Shown: positions 16,232 to 26,530, counted from the first letter of the stretch. The stretch is 64,000 bases of DNA from Planctobacterium marinum (GCF_020687805.1 NZ_JAJEWQ010000003.1:485736-549735), one strand, 5' to 3'. Translations and numbers: made by a program. Notes: generated by a model not told the origin, from the letters alone.

Positions 16232-17068
16232 ATGAAAGAAAATCCCTACCAAGATTCACTCAACAGCCTGTCATTGGGCAAAAGCGTTGACTATCCGGAT
16301 TGCTACGATCCCACGCTGTTACAACCGGTAGCGCGCAGCCTGAACCGCATCCCTCTGGGCATTGAGACAACATTGCCATTTCACGGTGAAGACTTGTGGA
16401 ACGGTTATGAATTTTCCTGGTTAAATACTAAAGGCAAGCCTTTGGTAGCACTACTGGAATGTCGTGTGCCGGTCACCTCCCCTAACATTATCGAATCAAA
16501 GTCCTTTAAGTTGTATCTCAATAGCTTTAACCAAAGTCGTTTTGAATCACAGGACCAGGTTCTTGCATTGCTGCAAAAAGATTTAAGCGCAACGGCGGGC
16601 TGCGAAGTGTCGGTTACACTTAACGATCTCGCTTCGAACAACTTACCGGTGGTAGAATTAGACGGAAAATGCATTGACCATCTGGATGTGGAGATTACCA
16701 CTTACCAACCAGATAGTGGGTTACTGCGCTCAGACCCTGAGCAAATTATCGAGGAAAAGCTGGTCAGCCACCTGTTAAAGTCGAACTGTTTAATTACCAA
16801 CCAACCGGATTGGGGTAGCTTATACATCCATTACAAGGGCCCCAGGATAGACGAAGCCACTTTGCTGCAATACATTGTGTCGTTCCGTGAACACAATGAA
16901 TTCCACGAACAGTGTGTCGAGCGAATCTTTTGTGATCTGATGACAACCTGTAACCCCACGACGCTGTCTGTATTAGCCCGTTACACACGCCGTGGTGGAT
17001 TGGATATCAATCCATTTCGCAGTACCTGCTTAGAGCAAATCGGCAATTTTCGCTTGGTACGGCAATAA
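16232..17068 (+). CDS. queF: NADPH-dependent 7-cyano-7-deazaguanine reductase
   Basis: QueF reduces preQ0 to preQ1 in queuosine biosynthesis. The 278-residue length fits the long (E. coli-type, two-subdomain) form. The E-S-K-S-x-K motif (IIESKSFKLYLNSF, about residues 86-99) belongs to the NADPH site. The nucleophilic cysteine is Cys186 in KSNCLITNQPDWGS, with the catalytic Asp193 in the same motif. It stands alone on the plus strand, divergent from syd. Confidence 0.95.
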   Translation: MKENPYQDSLNSLSLGKSVDYPDCYDPTLLQPVARSLNRIPLGIETTLPFHGEDLWNGYEFSWLNTKGKPLVALLECRVPVTSPNIIESKSFKLYLNSFNQSRFESQDQVLALLQKDLSATAGCEVSVTLNDLASNNLPVVELDGKCIDHLDVEITTYQPDSGLLRSDPEQIIEEKLVSHLLKSNCLITNQPDWGSLYIHYKGPRIDEATLLQYIVSFREHNEFHEQCVERIFCDLMTTCNPTTLSVLARYTRRGGLDINPFRSTCLEQIGNFRLVRQ

Positions 17069-17244
17069 TTCGTCACATAATCATCAGGCTATACCTGTCA
17101 AGATATAAGAAATTGTGCTAACAATAAGTAATCAGGGATATTTGTTGCGTAAAAAGCGACAGCAATGCTGCAGAACACCAATGTAAACCCATCCGGTTTA
17201 GTTCAACTGTGCAAAGGTGCCCCTGAAGTATTACGGGAAAAAGA

Positions 17245-18759
17245 GTGGAAAACCAGCAAAAGCAAATCAAGCTGCTGAAACATCAGGTCGCTAACTTAAG
17301 CGAATTTATAATCCGACTTACCAAGGTGTACGACGGAGGCTTTCCTGAAATAGATACCAAGCTTCACACCTTGCGCAATCATTTAAAATCGTCTGCCAAC
17401 TGGTTATACGCGGAAAATACGATCAGTGAATTAACCGGCCCGGTTTTAAAACACGCCGATGCTCTGCGCGCCTTCAATCATGATACGATCAGCCAGTTAG
17501 AGATATTTGCTAATCACTTGCTCAATAGCGACGCAACTGACGTTGAGTTTAAGCAGTTAGTCAACGACTACATCAGTGAGATTAATGGCAATAGTCTGAA
17601 TATCGAATTTATTTCTGCGCGATTAAGACAGGGCATCGATCTGTTCAATGACCTGGTGGATAAACAATCTGATGAAACCGATACCAGTGTTCTGACCGAT
17701 GATGAGATCACCCGGCAATTACACGACAAAATTTGTCTGGAATTTAAAGAGCTTATCAATCAGCTACTGTCTACCACGCCAGATGATCAAACTCTGAGAG
17801 ACATAGCAATACAACTGAACAGCGGTCTGAGTCGTCAGGAATTAATGCAGTGTTGCCTGGTGATATTGCGCACCTTAACCGACGAACTCCTGCAAGAGCG
17901 AAAACAAGCCGAGCGTTATGTGGTGGGTTTACAAAAGTCCCTGACCGGTGTCGGCCAAAAAGTGGAGTCGTCCATTAAAGCCTCCCAGGAGCAATATCAG
18001 ATAAAACTGGATCATTCGCGACAGTTACGGGCGCAAATCGATGACTTCGGCATTGAAGTACACAACGCTCTGGATCTGGCAATTTTGAAACAACAGGCCA
18101 ACGAAATGTTGGATAAAATGGCCTCAACTTTGACCAAAAGAGAAGCCTGCGACAAAGATGAGCAGGTGTCATTGATGGAATTATTGTCTGGCCTGAAGTC
18201 TCAACTTACAACGCTGGAACGGGAAACCGAATCCTACAAGCAACGATTACTGGAGCAAAAATATCACAGCTATCGGGATTCTCTTACTCAGGTGCCCAAC
18301 CGCAATGCTTACAACGAACGTGTTGAACTCGAGTATCGACGCTGGAAGCGGCATCAACATCCACTTTGCCTGGCAGTTGTAGACATAGATCATTTTAAAA
18401 ATATCAACGACAACTTTGGCCACTCTGCAGGTGATAAAACATTGCAGGTTATCGCCAAAAATATAAGTAAGTGCTTACGCACAACGGATTTCTTTGCCCG
18501 GTGGGGAGGTGAAGAGTTTGTCGTGTTATTACCACAAACCCCATTAGACCAAATCAGAAAACCGCTCGAAACTATTCGCAAGCAAATCCAAAAAATCCCG
18601 TTTAAATTCAGGGAGCGGGCGGTCACAATCACGGCGTCTATCGGCGCCACCGATTTCGTCTCAGGTGACTCCATTGTTACCGCTTTTGAACGTGCCGATA
18701 AAGCACTTTATGAAGCCAAAAATAGTGGTCGAAATCGCTGTATCATCATCGAAGGATAA
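17245..18759 (+). CDS. Diguanylate cyclase with GGDEF domain and long helical N-terminus
   Basis: The protein makes c-di-GMP from GTP. Residues about 1-330 are cytoplasmic and mostly helical with coiled-coil segments and no recognisable PAS, GAF or membrane segment. The GGDEF domain follows ([14 protein letters not shown] near 344, [12 protein letters not shown]), with active-site GGEEF at residues 421-425 and a product-inhibition I-site RTTD at 412-415, exactly five residues before it. The start is a GTG at 17245 with GGGA upstream. The stop is followed after 2 bp by ppnN, so the two are probably one operon, which links c-di-GMP with nucleotide turnover. The signal sensed is unknown. Confidence 0.88.
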   Translation: MENQQKQIKLLKHQVANLSEFIIRLTKVYDGGFPEIDTKLHTLRNHLKSSANWLYAENTISELTGPVLKHADALRAFNHDTISQLEIFANHLLNSDATDVEFKQLVNDYISEINGNSLNIEFISARLRQGIDLFNDLVDKQSDETDTSVLTDDEITRQLHDKICLEFKELINQLLSTTPDDQTLRDIAIQLNSGLSRQELMQCCLVILRTLTDELLQERKQAERYVVGLQKSLTGVGQKVESSIKASQEQYQIKLDHSRQLRAQIDDFGIEVHNALDLAILKQQANEMLDKMASTLTKREACDKDEQVSLMELLSGLKSQLTTLERETESYKQRLLEQKYHSYRDSLTQVPNRNAYNERVELEYRRWKRHQHPLCLAVVDIDHFKNINDNFGHSAGDKTLQVIAKNISKCLRTTDFFARWGGEEFVVLLPQTPLDQIRKPLETIRKQIQKIPFKFRERAVTITASIGATDFVSGDSIVTAFERADKALYEAKNSGRNRCIIIEG

Positions 18760-18761
18760 AA

Positions 18762-20126
18762 ATGAATTCAGTTCAGTTAAATGCACTTGGCCCTATGAGC
18801 CAATTGTCCCAATTAGAAGTTGATCGTCTTAATTTTACCAATAACCGGGAGTTGCACACCCTGTTCAGAAACTGCTGTCTGGCCGTGCTTAACAGCGGTG
18901 CTGAGATTGACGATTTTAAACAAATGTTTGAACCCTACAAAGATTTTGAAGTAAACCTGATCCGTCGTGAGCGGGGGGTAAAAATAGAACTGATTAATCC
19001 CCCCCAATTGGCCTTTGTTGATGGCCACCTTATTCAGGGTGTCCACGAACATTTGTTCGCCGTACTGCGCGATCTACTTTACATGGGTGTTAAGCTGGAA
19101 AGTCATGAGTTAGATTTTACTGACTCATCCCATGTTACCCACGCGGTATTTGATATGTTGCGCAATGCCAGAGCACTTCCCTCGACCAACGAGCCCAACA
19201 TGGTGGTGTGTTGGGGTGGCCACTCTATCGGCGATATTGAGTACAAATACACTAAAGAAGTCGGTTATCAGTTAGGCCTGCGCGGTCAAAACATTTGTAC
19301 CGGTTGCGGCCCTGGTGCCATGAAAGGCCCCATGAAGGGGGCTACCATCGGTCACGCAAAACAGCGTATCACAACGGGCCGGTACCTGGGTTTAACCGAA
19401 CCCAGTATTATCGCCGCAGAGCCTCCCAACCCGATTGTTGACGAACTGGTGATAATGCCGGATATCGAAAAACGTCTCGAAGCCTTTGTTCGTATGGCGC
19501 ATGCGATAGTCATCTTCCCGGGCGGCGTTGGAACTTCCGAGGAGTTACTTTACCTACTGGGCATCATGTTACATGAGAAAAACAAGCAACAGGTGTTGCC
19601 AATCGTCCTGACAGGTCCGAAAGAAAGTGCCGGTTATTTTGAAGCCATTGACAATTTTGTCGCCCGTACTTTAGGCCCGGAAGCACAATCGTTGTATCGA
19701 ATCATAGTCGATGATCCGGTGGAAGTAGCCCGTTATATCAAAGAGCAACAAGCCAATGTAAAGGAGTTTCGCAAAAATATCGGTGACTCTTATCATTTCA
19801 ACTGGGCGTTAAAAATAGAGCCTGATTTCCAACAACCTTTTGTACCTAATCACGCTAACATGGCATCGCTGGATTTGCACTATGACCAGCCAAAAGCGTC
19901 ACTGGCAGCCGCACTCAGACGCGCGTTTTCCGGTATCGTTGCCGGGAATGTAAAAGCTGAAGGTGTTGCAGAAATAGAAAAGCACGGGCCTTTTAAGCTC
20001 AATGGTGACAAAGATCTGATGGCGATGATAGATAAATTGCTGATCTCTTTTGTACAGCAACACCGGATGAAGATCCCCGGTGGCGATCCCTATGTTCCCT
20101 GTTATCAGGTGGTTGCGGAATCATAA
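18762..20126 (+). CDS. ppnN: Pyrimidine/purine-5'-nucleotide nucleosidase PpnN (YgdH family)
   Basis: PpnN cleaves nucleoside monophosphates to base and ribose-5-phosphate, and in E. coli is controlled by (p)ppGpp. The 454-residue protein has the usual N-terminal regulatory region, the LOG-like catalytic core with [14 protein letters not shown] (about residues 181-194) and the [15 protein letters not shown] motif (about 251-265), and the C-terminal tail [12 protein letters not shown]. Length and order match the E. coli protein. It lies 2 bp after the diguanylate cyclase gene. Confidence 0.92.
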   Translation: MNSVQLNALGPMSQLSQLEVDRLNFTNNRELHTLFRNCCLAVLNSGAEIDDFKQMFEPYKDFEVNLIRRERGVKIELINPPQLAFVDGHLIQGVHEHLFAVLRDLLYMGVKLESHELDFTDSSHVTHAVFDMLRNARALPSTNEPNMVVCWGGHSIGDIEYKYTKEVGYQLGLRGQNICTGCGPGAMKGPMKGATIGHAKQRITTGRYLGLTEPSIIAAEPPNPIVDELVIMPDIEKRLEAFVRMAHAIVIFPGGVGTSEELLYLLGIMLHEKNKQQVLPIVLTGPKESAGYFEAIDNFVARTLGPEAQSLYRIIVDDPVEVARYIKEQQANVKEFRKNIGDSYHFNWALKIEPDFQQPFVPNHANMASLDLHYDQPKASLAAALRRAFSGIVAGNVKAEGVAEIEKHGPFKLNGDKDLMAMIDKLLISFVQQHRMKIPGGDPYVPCYQVVAES

Positions 20127-20225
20127 AGCATCGGGTTTAACGGTACGAAATGTACGATTAACAGCGTTCATTTTATTGTCATTTTTGTTTAAAATCTCAA
20201 CCAAATAGTAAGTTAATGGTAATAC

Positions 20226-20618
20226 ATGGCAAACAAGATCATTAAAGGTGTCGCTGTGAGCTTAGCGGTTTATACCGCCTTTTTTACAGGGGTAGTAATG
20301 TATTACCCTGACAAGCCTGAAAAAATGGATTGGGAAGATCGTCAGGATTTTAATAAGGTGCAGATAGAAAAAATATCAGATTCCGGGCTGGAAAATGGTA
20401 TATCTCATAAAGAAATCCTGACTATGCTGGGTGGACCTGACATCAGCGAGGCTAAGATGTCGGGCGCCGATAAGATTCAGGTCATGTATTACCGCACCCA
20501 GCACAAGCGGGCGGATGGCATTACCTCGCAAGATGAATGTACACCGCTCTTGTTTAAAAATGATAAATTGGTAGCCTTAGGGGAAAAAGCAGAAAAACAA
20601 TTTGAGAATGAGTACTGA
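20226..20618 (+). CDS. DUF3192 family protein with N-terminal membrane anchor
   Basis: The 130-residue protein begins with a hydrophobic segment (residues about 5-27, VAVSLAVYTAFFTGVVM) without a lipobox cysteine, so it is probably inner-membrane anchored with the rest in the periplasm. The soluble part matches DUF3192: MDWEDR, LGGPDI, YYRTQH and DECTPLLFKND. It is a paralogue of the lipoprotein at 2044-2412; the two share the WEDR, YRTQ and DECTPL-FKN blocks. The function is unknown. The stop codon overlaps the start of the next gene. Confidence 0.78.
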   Translation: MANKIIKGVAVSLAVYTAFFTGVVMYYPDKPEKMDWEDRQDFNKVQIEKISDSGLENGISHKEILTMLGGPDISEAKMSGADKIQVMYYRTQHKRADGITSQDECTPLLFKNDKLVALGEKAEKQFENEY

Positions 20619-22407
20619 GGCTGACACTACAGGCACTGCGATACCCGCTGAACCAATATCTCAGGTTATTTCTGCACTTTATAAAAAGCTGATCCGCCTT
20701 AACACCCGGTTTGACACGCAAACAGTATCAGCGCAACACATTGAGCTGACCGAGCAACTGGCTGAGCAGATTCTGGAATCATTGATCGCATCACCCAATC
20801 CCCTGCTGGCACAATTACACTTTAATAAACCTAACCTGCCGTATTTTTTTAATTTTCAGTTTAACAGCATTATTTTTGCAGCGCTGCTGGTGCTCAGGAA
20901 TAATCTGAACCTCACCACCGCACAACAAATTTTGTGTGGCATCATTACCTGGACGATTACCGCTAAGGCTCAGATTGATGATGCACATACAAACGCCTCT
21001 GCCGCTCAGAACAATCAGGTCAAGGCACAGACAATTCGGGTTTTAAATCACTTTCAGCGTCAGATATGGGTTTCGCTGTTAACCAGTATCAGCGCCAGTG
21101 AACTGCCCAAATTAAGTGGCTTTATGCAGGCCAGAAATACCACCAGCCCACATTCTAATTTCCTGATCCTGGCGCTTTACTTTGCCACCTTAATAACCCG
21201 AAAATCCCATAAACCCGGATTGAGTTATACCCATGCGTTGCAAAAGATGGTGCAAAACAGTCACAGTATCGGGCTGGGACAACTGGAGCCTTTGCTGGAT
21301 TATCCGGGGATATTTTTACCTGGCAGCGCGTTAACCATCAGCGGACATCAGCATGCTTTGTATCTGGGAAAACACCAAAGCGAATTCTATACCCTGGCCT
21401 ACAATGCAGCGGAAAAGCGCTACAGCGATGATATCAGCGTCATCAGCGAAGCTCAGATCCAGAAAGTCGCGCCACCAATTAACCTGAATCACATTAAACT
21501 GGTAGAAAAATGGTGGGGACCTCAGTGGACGGAGGTGCAGGCCCTGAATAAAAGTCCGGATAGCCGTAAATTGTATCCCAAAGGATTTCGACCAGACCGC
21601 CCGCCCGAGTCACTGGTCGGTATTATCGAACACCTCAACCAACAGGATATTGAGGTGGATAAACTCATCCGTTTAATTCAGAACGAAGCCAGCTTTGCCG
21701 ATCATATTCAAATGACCGCAACCCAACAATCCAGAGAAAACATAAAAATTAAAAGTGTGAAACACGGTTTGCTGATGAATGGCTTTGAACGCAGCCGCAG
21801 TGTGCTGGTTGAACGAGCACTGATAACCCGCCTGACGCAACATCATTTTCCGCTGCAAGATGTCATTTATCAGTTTGTTAAACTCTGGGCGTCTTTTGCT
21901 TCTGCGATAGCGCAGTATCATCCCCGTATGTTGCCCGAGCAGGCCAGCTGCTGGGTTTATTTTGCGGCATCCGGATTGTTCACACATGCCGAGCTGAAAC
22001 TGAAACAAAACTGGCAGTTTGTCGACAGTGAAGCCAAGCGGGATAATCACAGAATAAAATTGAAAGAAGCGCAACTATTGTGGCATCACGCATACAAATT
22101 GGCGGCCTGCTGGGCACAGGATAAAGAACTGCGCGACGCACTGCGGGATATTCCGGTAAAACAGCCATTTCCCCCTACAGCACCTCGCACACTGGCCCAT
22201 ACCTTGTTAAACCTCAGCCTCAATCTGGCATCTTCTATATTCTTCAAAGGCGAAATCCCGGATTATGATTCTGACGAATATTTACAACATTATTGTACCA
22301 GGCTTCGCCTTGACGCCGCTGAATATGCAACAGTTATCGAAGAAACGATGAAAAATTCCCACACATACTGGCCTATATCCAATAAGTGCGTGTTCGAAAA
22401 TGGCTAA
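20608..22407 (+). CDS. Large cytosolic protein with divergent HDOD-like domain
   Basis: About 599 residues from the ATG at 20608 (a TTG at 20602 is also possible), overlapping the end of the DUF3192 gene by 11 bp. No signal peptide or membrane segments. Around residues 340-445 the helical pattern and wording (VGIIEHLNQQDIEVDKLIRLIQ, then KSVKHGLLMNGFERSRSVLVERAL) resemble an HDOD domain: the repeated phase, the small residue near the end of a helix and the 'alternating ..A...G...' stretch. No HD metal motif is present, as in true HDOD proteins. HDOD proteins are signalling adaptors often linked to c-di-GMP and two-component systems. The rest is not recognised, and the family call is tentative. 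Confidence 0.5.
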   Translation: MSTEADTTGTAIPAEPISQVISALYKKLIRLNTRFDTQTVSAQHIELTEQLAEQILESLIASPNPLLAQLHFNKPNLPYFFNFQFNSIIFAALLVLRNNLNLTTAQQILCGIITWTITAKAQIDDAHTNASAAQNNQVKAQTIRVLNHFQRQIWVSLLTSISASELPKLSGFMQARNTTSPHSNFLILALYFATLITRKSHKPGLSYTHALQKMVQNSHSIGLGQLEPLLDYPGIFLPGSALTISGHQHALYLGKHQSEFYTLAYNAAEKRYSDDISVISEAQIQKVAPPINLNHIKLVEKWWGPQWTEVQALNKSPDSRKLYPKGFRPDRPPESLVGIIEHLNQQDIEVDKLIRLIQNEASFADHIQMTATQQSRENIKIKSVKHGLLMNGFERSRSVLVERALITRLTQHHFPLQDVIYQFVKLWASFASAIAQYHPRMLPEQASCWVYFAASGLFTHAELKLKQNWQFVDSEAKRDNHRIKLKEAQLLWHHAYKLAACWAQDKELRDALRDIPVKQPFPPTAPRTLAHTLLNLSLNLASSIFFKGEIPDYDSDEYLQHYCTRLRLDAAEYATVIEETMKNSHTYWPISNKCVFENG

Positions 22408-22513
22408 ATACTCAAAAAAGTGGTATAAAGGCGCAGATTTATTCTTTTCAAATTTCGTCAGTTTTAAGTCTACACTTCAAGTAGCTTAACCTTAATTAAT
22501 CGGGAAAATTTAG

Positions 22514-23518
22514 ATGACGCAACGAATTACTGTTATTCGCGGTGACGGTATTGGTCCGGATATCGTAGATGCCACCATTCAGGTGTTAGAAAAATTAGGC
22601 TGTGATTTTACCTACGACTACGCAGATGCCGGTCTGATGGCATTAGAGAACCACGGCGAATTGCTGCCTCAGGAAACACTGGATCTGATCGCCAAAAACA
22701 AAGTCACACTGAAAGGTCCGTTAACCACACCTGTGGGTGAAGGCTTTACATCAATCAATGTAAGCTTGCGCAAACAATTTAATTTGTATGCCAATGTCCG
22801 TCCGGTGCGCTCTTTTAAAGGCACCAAAGCACGTTACGAAGACATTGACATTATTACGATTCGCGAGAATACCGAAGGCATGTATTCAGGTCTGGGCCAG
22901 ATAGTTTCTGCAGATGGTTCAGAAGCCGAAGCCATGAGCAAGATCACCCGTAAAGGCGCTGAACAAATCGTGCGCTTTGCCTATGAACTGGCACGTCGGG
23001 AAGGTCGCAAAAAAGTCACCGCTGTACACAAAGCCAACATACTTAAATCCACTTCAGGCCTGTTTCTGAAAGTTGCGCGGGAAATCGGTGAGCAATATCC
23101 GGATATCGAGTCTGCTGAGATGATCGTAGACAATACCTGCATGCAATTAGTGATGAATCCTCATCAGTTTGACGTTATGGTCACCACTAACCTGTTTGGT
23201 GACATTTTGTCTGACCTGTGCGCTGGTCTGGTAGGCGGTCTGGGTATGGCACCGGGTGCCAATATTGGGCAGGATTGTGCGATTTTTGAAGCGGTACACG
23301 GTTCAGCGCCTGATATTGCCGGCAAAAACCTGGCAAACCCCACGTCTGTCATGTTAGCGGCAGCCCAGATGTTAGATTATCTGGAAATGGGTGATAAGGC
23401 AGAGAAACTGCGCAATGCTCTGAAAGAAGTGATTGAAACCGGAGATCGTACGACGCGAGATCTGGGTGGTAGCCATGGTACTACTGATTTCACCCAGGCG
23501 GTTTTAGACAGAGTTTAA
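22514..23518 (+). CDS. NAD-dependent isocitrate dehydrogenase (short, monomer ~334 aa)
   Basis: The sequence is a beta-decarboxylating dehydrogenase: [14 protein letters not shown] at the N-terminus, [22 protein letters not shown] with substrate residues, the catalytic tyrosine in [11 protein letters not shown], lysine in [12 protein letters not shown], and metal-binding aspartates in [13 protein letters not shown]. The cofactor loop [15 protein letters not shown] has Asp after Pro, as in NAD-using enzymes of this group. The short length excludes the E. coli-type NADP enzyme of about 416 residues. Homoisocitrate, tartrate or isopropylmalate activities are possible for relatives, but the S-x-N-V-x-L-R substrate motif fits isocitrate. 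A clear terminator follows. Confidence 0.87.
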   Translation: MTQRITVIRGDGIGPDIVDATIQVLEKLGCDFTYDYADAGLMALENHGELLPQETLDLIAKNKVTLKGPLTTPVGEGFTSINVSLRKQFNLYANVRPVRSFKGTKARYEDIDIITIRENTEGMYSGLGQIVSADGSEAEAMSKITRKGAEQIVRFAYELARREGRKKVTAVHKANILKSTSGLFLKVAREIGEQYPDIESAEMIVDNTCMQLVMNPHQFDVMVTTNLFGDILSDLCAGLVGGLGMAPGANIGQDCAIFEAVHGSAPDIAGKNLANPTSVMLAAAQMLDYLEMGDKAEKLRNALKEVIETGDRTTRDLGGSHGTTDFTQAVLDRV

Positions 23519-23535
23519 CCGGCAACACACATTCG

Positions 23536-23573
23536 AAGGCCAGCTCGCATCTAATGCGTCGCTGGCCTTTTTT
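23536..23573 (+). terminator. rho-independent terminator after isocitrate dehydrogenase
   Basis: AAGGCCAGC (23536-23544) pairs with GCTGGCCTT (23561-23569), with an inner CGCAT/ATGCG stem, followed by a T-tract ending at 23573. It starts 17 bp after the stop codon. Confidence 0.9.
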
Positions 23574-23595
23574 ATGCTAGTCGTTTGCTGAAAAA

Positions 23596-23611
23596 CTGTA
23601 CTTTAGTACAG
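23596..23611. promoter_or_regulatory. LexA (SOS) box candidate upstream of the ComEA-like gene
   Basis: CTGT-ACTTTAGT-ACAG fits the gammaproteobacterial LexA pattern CTGT-N8-ACAG and is part of the longer palindrome ACTGTAC-TTTA-GTACAGT at 23595-23612. It touches the -35 region of a plausible promoter (23612-23640), a usual place for LexA control, and is about 90 bp upstream of the gene start. The central bases are less AT-alternating than in the best E. coli boxes. Confidence 0.5.
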
Positions 23612-23640
23612 TTGCACCTGAAGCCAAAAAGGCGTGTAAT
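23612..23640 (+). promoter_or_regulatory. Sigma70-like promoter of the ComEA-like gene
   Basis: TTGCAC (23612-23617) and TGTAAT (23635-23640) are spaced by 17 bp. The -10 matches TATAAT at five of six bases; the -35 is weaker. The predicted transcript would carry a leader of about 53 bases before the ATG at 23700. Confidence 0.45.
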
Positions 23641-23699
23641 TTTCTCCGAAGACTGAACGAGCAGTTTTCAACACGGAATTTAATCTTAAGGAGAAAAGC

Positions 23700-24011
23700 A
23701 TGAAAGATATGTTCAAGAAAACCACCAGCGCACTACTGTTAACCGGTGCCATGTTAAGCAATCCAACCCTTGCAGCAATCGAGTCTGAAACCCATACGGC
23801 TGCTGTAATGCCGCAGGAACAACTAATCAACCTAAACACTGCCACTGTTGAGCAGTTGCAATCGTTGCCAGGTATTGGGCAGAAAAAAGCACAGGCGATC
23901 GTAGACTACCGTGATCAACACGGCGAGTTCCTGATCACTGAAGACATTCAGAATGTCAAAGGTATTGGTAAAAAAGCCTATCAGCGTCTCGAAACACTGA
24001 TCAAGGTGTAG
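23700..24011 (+). CDS. ComEA-like secreted helix-hairpin-helix protein
   Basis: The 103-residue precursor has a signal peptide (about residues 1-25, ending TLAA) and a ComEA-type double helix-hairpin-helix: LINLNTATVEQLQSLPGIG then KKAQAIVDYRDQHGEF and IQNVKGIGKKAYQRLE. These HhH units bind the DNA backbone without sequence preference. In naturally competent bacteria periplasmic ComEA pulls incoming DNA across the outer membrane; short relatives of this kind are widespread in gammaproteobacteria, and not all are shown to act in transformation. AGGAGA lies eight bases upstream of the ATG. A LexA-like site precedes it. Confidence 0.88.
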   Translation: MKDMFKKTTSALLLTGAMLSNPTLAAIESETHTAAVMPQEQLINLNTATVEQLQSLPGIGQKKAQAIVDYRDQHGEFLITEDIQNVKGIGKKAYQRLETLIKV

Positions 24012-24019
24012 ATGAGCGG

Positions 24020-24039
24020 TGCGCGCCGTCAGGCGCGCA
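24020..24039. terminator. GC-rich hairpin between convergent ComEA-like and galU genes
   Basis: TGCGCGCC (24020-24027) and GGCGCGCA (24032-24039) form a strong 8-bp stem around GTCA. It sits 8 bp after the ComEA-like stop and 17 bp beyond the galU stop on the other strand. The plus-strand downstream tract ATTTAA is short, so it is a likely but not ideal terminator. Confidence 0.55.
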
Positions 24040-24056
24040 ATTTAACACAGCGGATT

Positions 24057-24953
24057 TTAGTTGCAGGCAAGGGAAGCCAAGAATTGTTTGAATTCGCCAG
24101 CAAGCTCTGGGTGCCTGAGTGCATATTCCACATTCGCCTTCATATAACCCATCTTACTGCCACAGTCATGGCTTTTGCCCTTCATAAAATACGCTTCCAC
24201 GGTTTGCAGTTCCATCAGAGCCGCTATGGCATCGGTAAGCTGTATTTCCCCGCCAGCACCTGGTGCGGTACGCTCAAGTTGGTGCCAAATTTCAGCGGTT
24301 AAGACATAACGCCCCACAATAGCCAGATTAGAAGGCTCTTCGCCTTTTGGTGGCTTTTCTACCATCTGCGTAATTTTAGCGGTTTCACCCTCCTGCAGAT
24401 CCACCCCATTAAGGTCAACCACACCAAACTTGTGTACCTGTTCTTGCGGTACGGCTTCTACCATTATCTGGCTGGCGTTAGTTTCATCAAAACGTTTTAC
24501 CATATCGGCCAGGTTATCCACCCGCAAATCACTGCTGGCATCGTCTATGATGACATCCGGAAGTACCACGGCAAACGGCGCGTCTCCCACCAGAGGCCTG
24601 GCACACAATATGGCATGGCCTAGTCCTTTGGCGTGTCCCTGGCGTACGTGCATTATAGTGACACCAGGCGGGCAAATGGACTGCACATCAGCCAACAACT
24701 GTCGCTTAACCCGTTGCTCCAGCGTCGCTTCTAATTCAAAACTGGTGTCGAAGTGGTTCTCTATGCTGTTTTTACTGGCGTGGGTTACCAAAACAATATC
24801 TTTAATTCCAGCCTGAACACATTCATTAACAACATACTGAATAAGCGGCTTATCCACGATGGGTAGCATTTCTTTTGGAATTGCCTTTGTGGCGGGTAAC
24901 ATTCTGGTTCCCAATCCCGCAACAGGAATTACCGCTTTAGTCACTTTAGTCAT
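24057..24953 (-). CDS. galU: UTP-glucose-1-phosphate uridylyltransferase
   Basis: GalU makes UDP-glucose. The nucleotide-binding start [26 protein letters not shown] is followed by [11 protein letters not shown], the VVLPDVIID metal region and [20 protein letters not shown]. From the ATG at 24953 (MTKVTK) the protein has 298 residues, the family norm; the frame extends 14 codons up into the ugd gene but those residues are not GalU-like. The gene starts 1 bp after the ugd stop, so UDP-glucose production and oxidation are co-transcribed. It supplies the polysaccharide locus that follows. Confidence 0.95.
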   Translation of the reverse strand: MTKVTKAVIPVAGLGTRMLPATKAIPKEMLPIVDKPLIQYVVNECVQAGIKDIVLVTHASKNSIENHFDTSFELEATLEQRVKRQLLADVQSICPPGVTIMHVRQGHAKGLGHAILCARPLVGDAPFAVVLPDVIIDDASSDLRVDNLADMVKRFDETNASQIMVEAVPQEQVHKFGVVDLNGVDLQEGETAKITQMVEKPPKGEEPSNLAIVGRYVLTAEIWHQLERTAPGAGGEIQLTDAIAALMELQTVEAYFMKGKSHDCGSKMGYMKANVEYALRHPELAGEFKQFLASLACN

Positions 24954-24954
24954 A

Positions 24955-26298
24955 TTAACTGAACCTTTTAACTGATTTTCCTCTGCCGATGGCATAATAA
25001 TCTATACCCTGTGCCGCCATAGATTCCGGGTCGTATAGGTTACGCCCATCAAATATCACCGGATGATTTAAGCCTGCCTTAATTTGATTAAAGTCAGGGG
25101 CTTTGAACATTTTCCATTCAGTACAAATCATTAGGCCATCGGTACCTTGTAACGCTGCCATTGGGTCCTCAAACGTGAAGAGTCCCTCCGGTGAACCCAA
25201 CTTCGACTTCAGAGCCTCATTGGCAATTGGATCAAACAAATGAATCTTTGCTCCTTTTTCCAATAATGCGCTCATCGCCACCAGGCTTGGCGCTTCTCTG
25301 ATATCGTCAGTATTGGGTTTAAACGTCCCTCCCCATACAGCAATTGACATGCCAGTGAGGTTTTCACCGTAATGGCGATATACCATTTCTTCCAGTTTTA
25401 TCTTTTGTCTGGCATTGACCGATTCGACACTTTGCAGAATGGCTGGGGTGTGACCGTAGTCCAATGAGGTTTTAATTAATGCGTTGACATCCTTAGGAAA
25501 ACAAGAGCCGCCATAGCCACAACCAGGATAAATAAAGTGGTAACCAATGCGCGGATCCGAGCCGATGCCATTGCGTACCATTTCAATGTCGGCCCCAACC
25601 TGCTCTGCAATATTCGCCATTTCATTCATAAAACTGATCTTAGTGGCCAACATGCAGTTTGCAGCATATTTGGTCAACTCTGCACTACGACGATCCATTA
25701 CAATGGTTCTTTTATGATTTCGGTTGAATGGTGCATAAAGATTGTGCATAACAGCCAAGCCTCTTGCACTATCAGAGCCCAAAATGATGCGATCGGGTTT
25801 TGAACAATCTGCGATCGCGGCTCCTTCTTTTAAAAATTCAGGGTTGGATACCACATCAAAGGCAATATCGGCATTGCGTGTTTGCAATTGAATGCGGATG
25901 GCCTCTTCCACTTTATCTCCGGTTCCCACCGGTACAGTAGATTTATTAACAATTACCGAATAATCAGTAAGATTGCGTCCAATGGTGTCAGCCACGTTAA
26001 GTACATATTGCAAATCTGCCGAGCCATCCTGGTCCATGGGTGTTCCAACAGCAATAAAAATGACTTCAGCCCCGGCTACAGCCTGACTGGCATCAGTAGT
26101 AAACAGCAATCTCTTCCCGCGAAAATTGTCTTTCACCAAAGATTCAAGGCCCGGCTCATAAATCGGGATTATCCCCTGCTTTAACGCATCGACCTTATTT
26201 TGGTCGATATCAACGCACGTGACAGTATTCCCTAAATCTGCCAGCACCGCAGCCTGAACCAACCCAACATATCCAATTCCAAAAACGGTGACTTTCAT
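24955..26298 (-). CDS. ugd: UDP-glucose 6-dehydrogenase
   Basis: Ugd oxidises UDP-glucose to UDP-glucuronate with two NAD+. The 447-residue protein has the N-terminal Rossmann loop [56 protein letters not shown], and the catalytic cysteine in [15 protein letters not shown], followed by the C-terminal domain [23 protein letters not shown] precedes the ATG. It is upstream of galU in the same operon. UDP-glucuronate would feed the Alg13/14-like glycosyltransferase pair nearby, whose rhizobial relatives transfer glucuronic acid. Confidence 0.95.
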   Translation of the reverse strand: MKVTVFGIGYVGLVQAAVLADLGNTVTCVDIDQNKVDALKQGIIPIYEPGLESLVKDNFRGKRLLFTTDASQAVAGAEVIFIAVGTPMDQDGSADLQYVLNVADTIGRNLTDYSVIVNKSTVPVGTGDKVEEAIRIQLQTRNADIAFDVVSNPEFLKEGAAIADCSKPDRIILGSDSARGLAVMHNLYAPFNRNHKRTIVMDRRSAELTKYAANCMLATKISFMNEMANIAEQVGADIEMVRNGIGSDPRIGYHFIYPGCGYGGSCFPKDVNALIKTSLDYGHTPAILQSVESVNARQKIKLEEMVYRHYGENLTGMSIAVWGGTFKPNTDDIREAPSLVAMSALLEKGAKIHLFDPIANEALKSKLGSPEGLFTFEDPMAALQGTDGLMICTEWKMFKAPDFNQIKAGLNHPVIFDGRNLYDPESMAAQGIDYYAIGRGKSVKRFS

Positions 26299-26530
26299 GC
26301 AGTTCTCCTGATATCCCCTGGTTGCCCAATCCCCGGCAACATCGAAACATTCACTTTATTCATTAACTTTGCCAATCTGTAACTACGCATTGCGTTACAA
26401 GCATTTCTGGCGCTATATGGCTATTCTGCTTTACGCCTCAAAACGCTCAATTTTACCGGATGAATATGTCAGAAAGGTTATCTCACGCTTCAACCTGGCA
26501 TTAATTTAAAAAGGGTATTTAATAAGTCTT

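Noticed and set aside
17165-17278. A 37-codon open frame starting at ATG 17165 upstream of and overlapping the diguanylate cyclase start
   Set aside because: No ribosome site precedes it, it has no recognisable features, and the GTG at 17245 with GGGA upstream explains the region.
26299-26530. Possible extra small gene or regulatory RNA between ugd and the GT4 gene
   Set aside because: No start with ribosome site, no strong hairpin with T-tract and no recognisable motif was found in these 232 bp.
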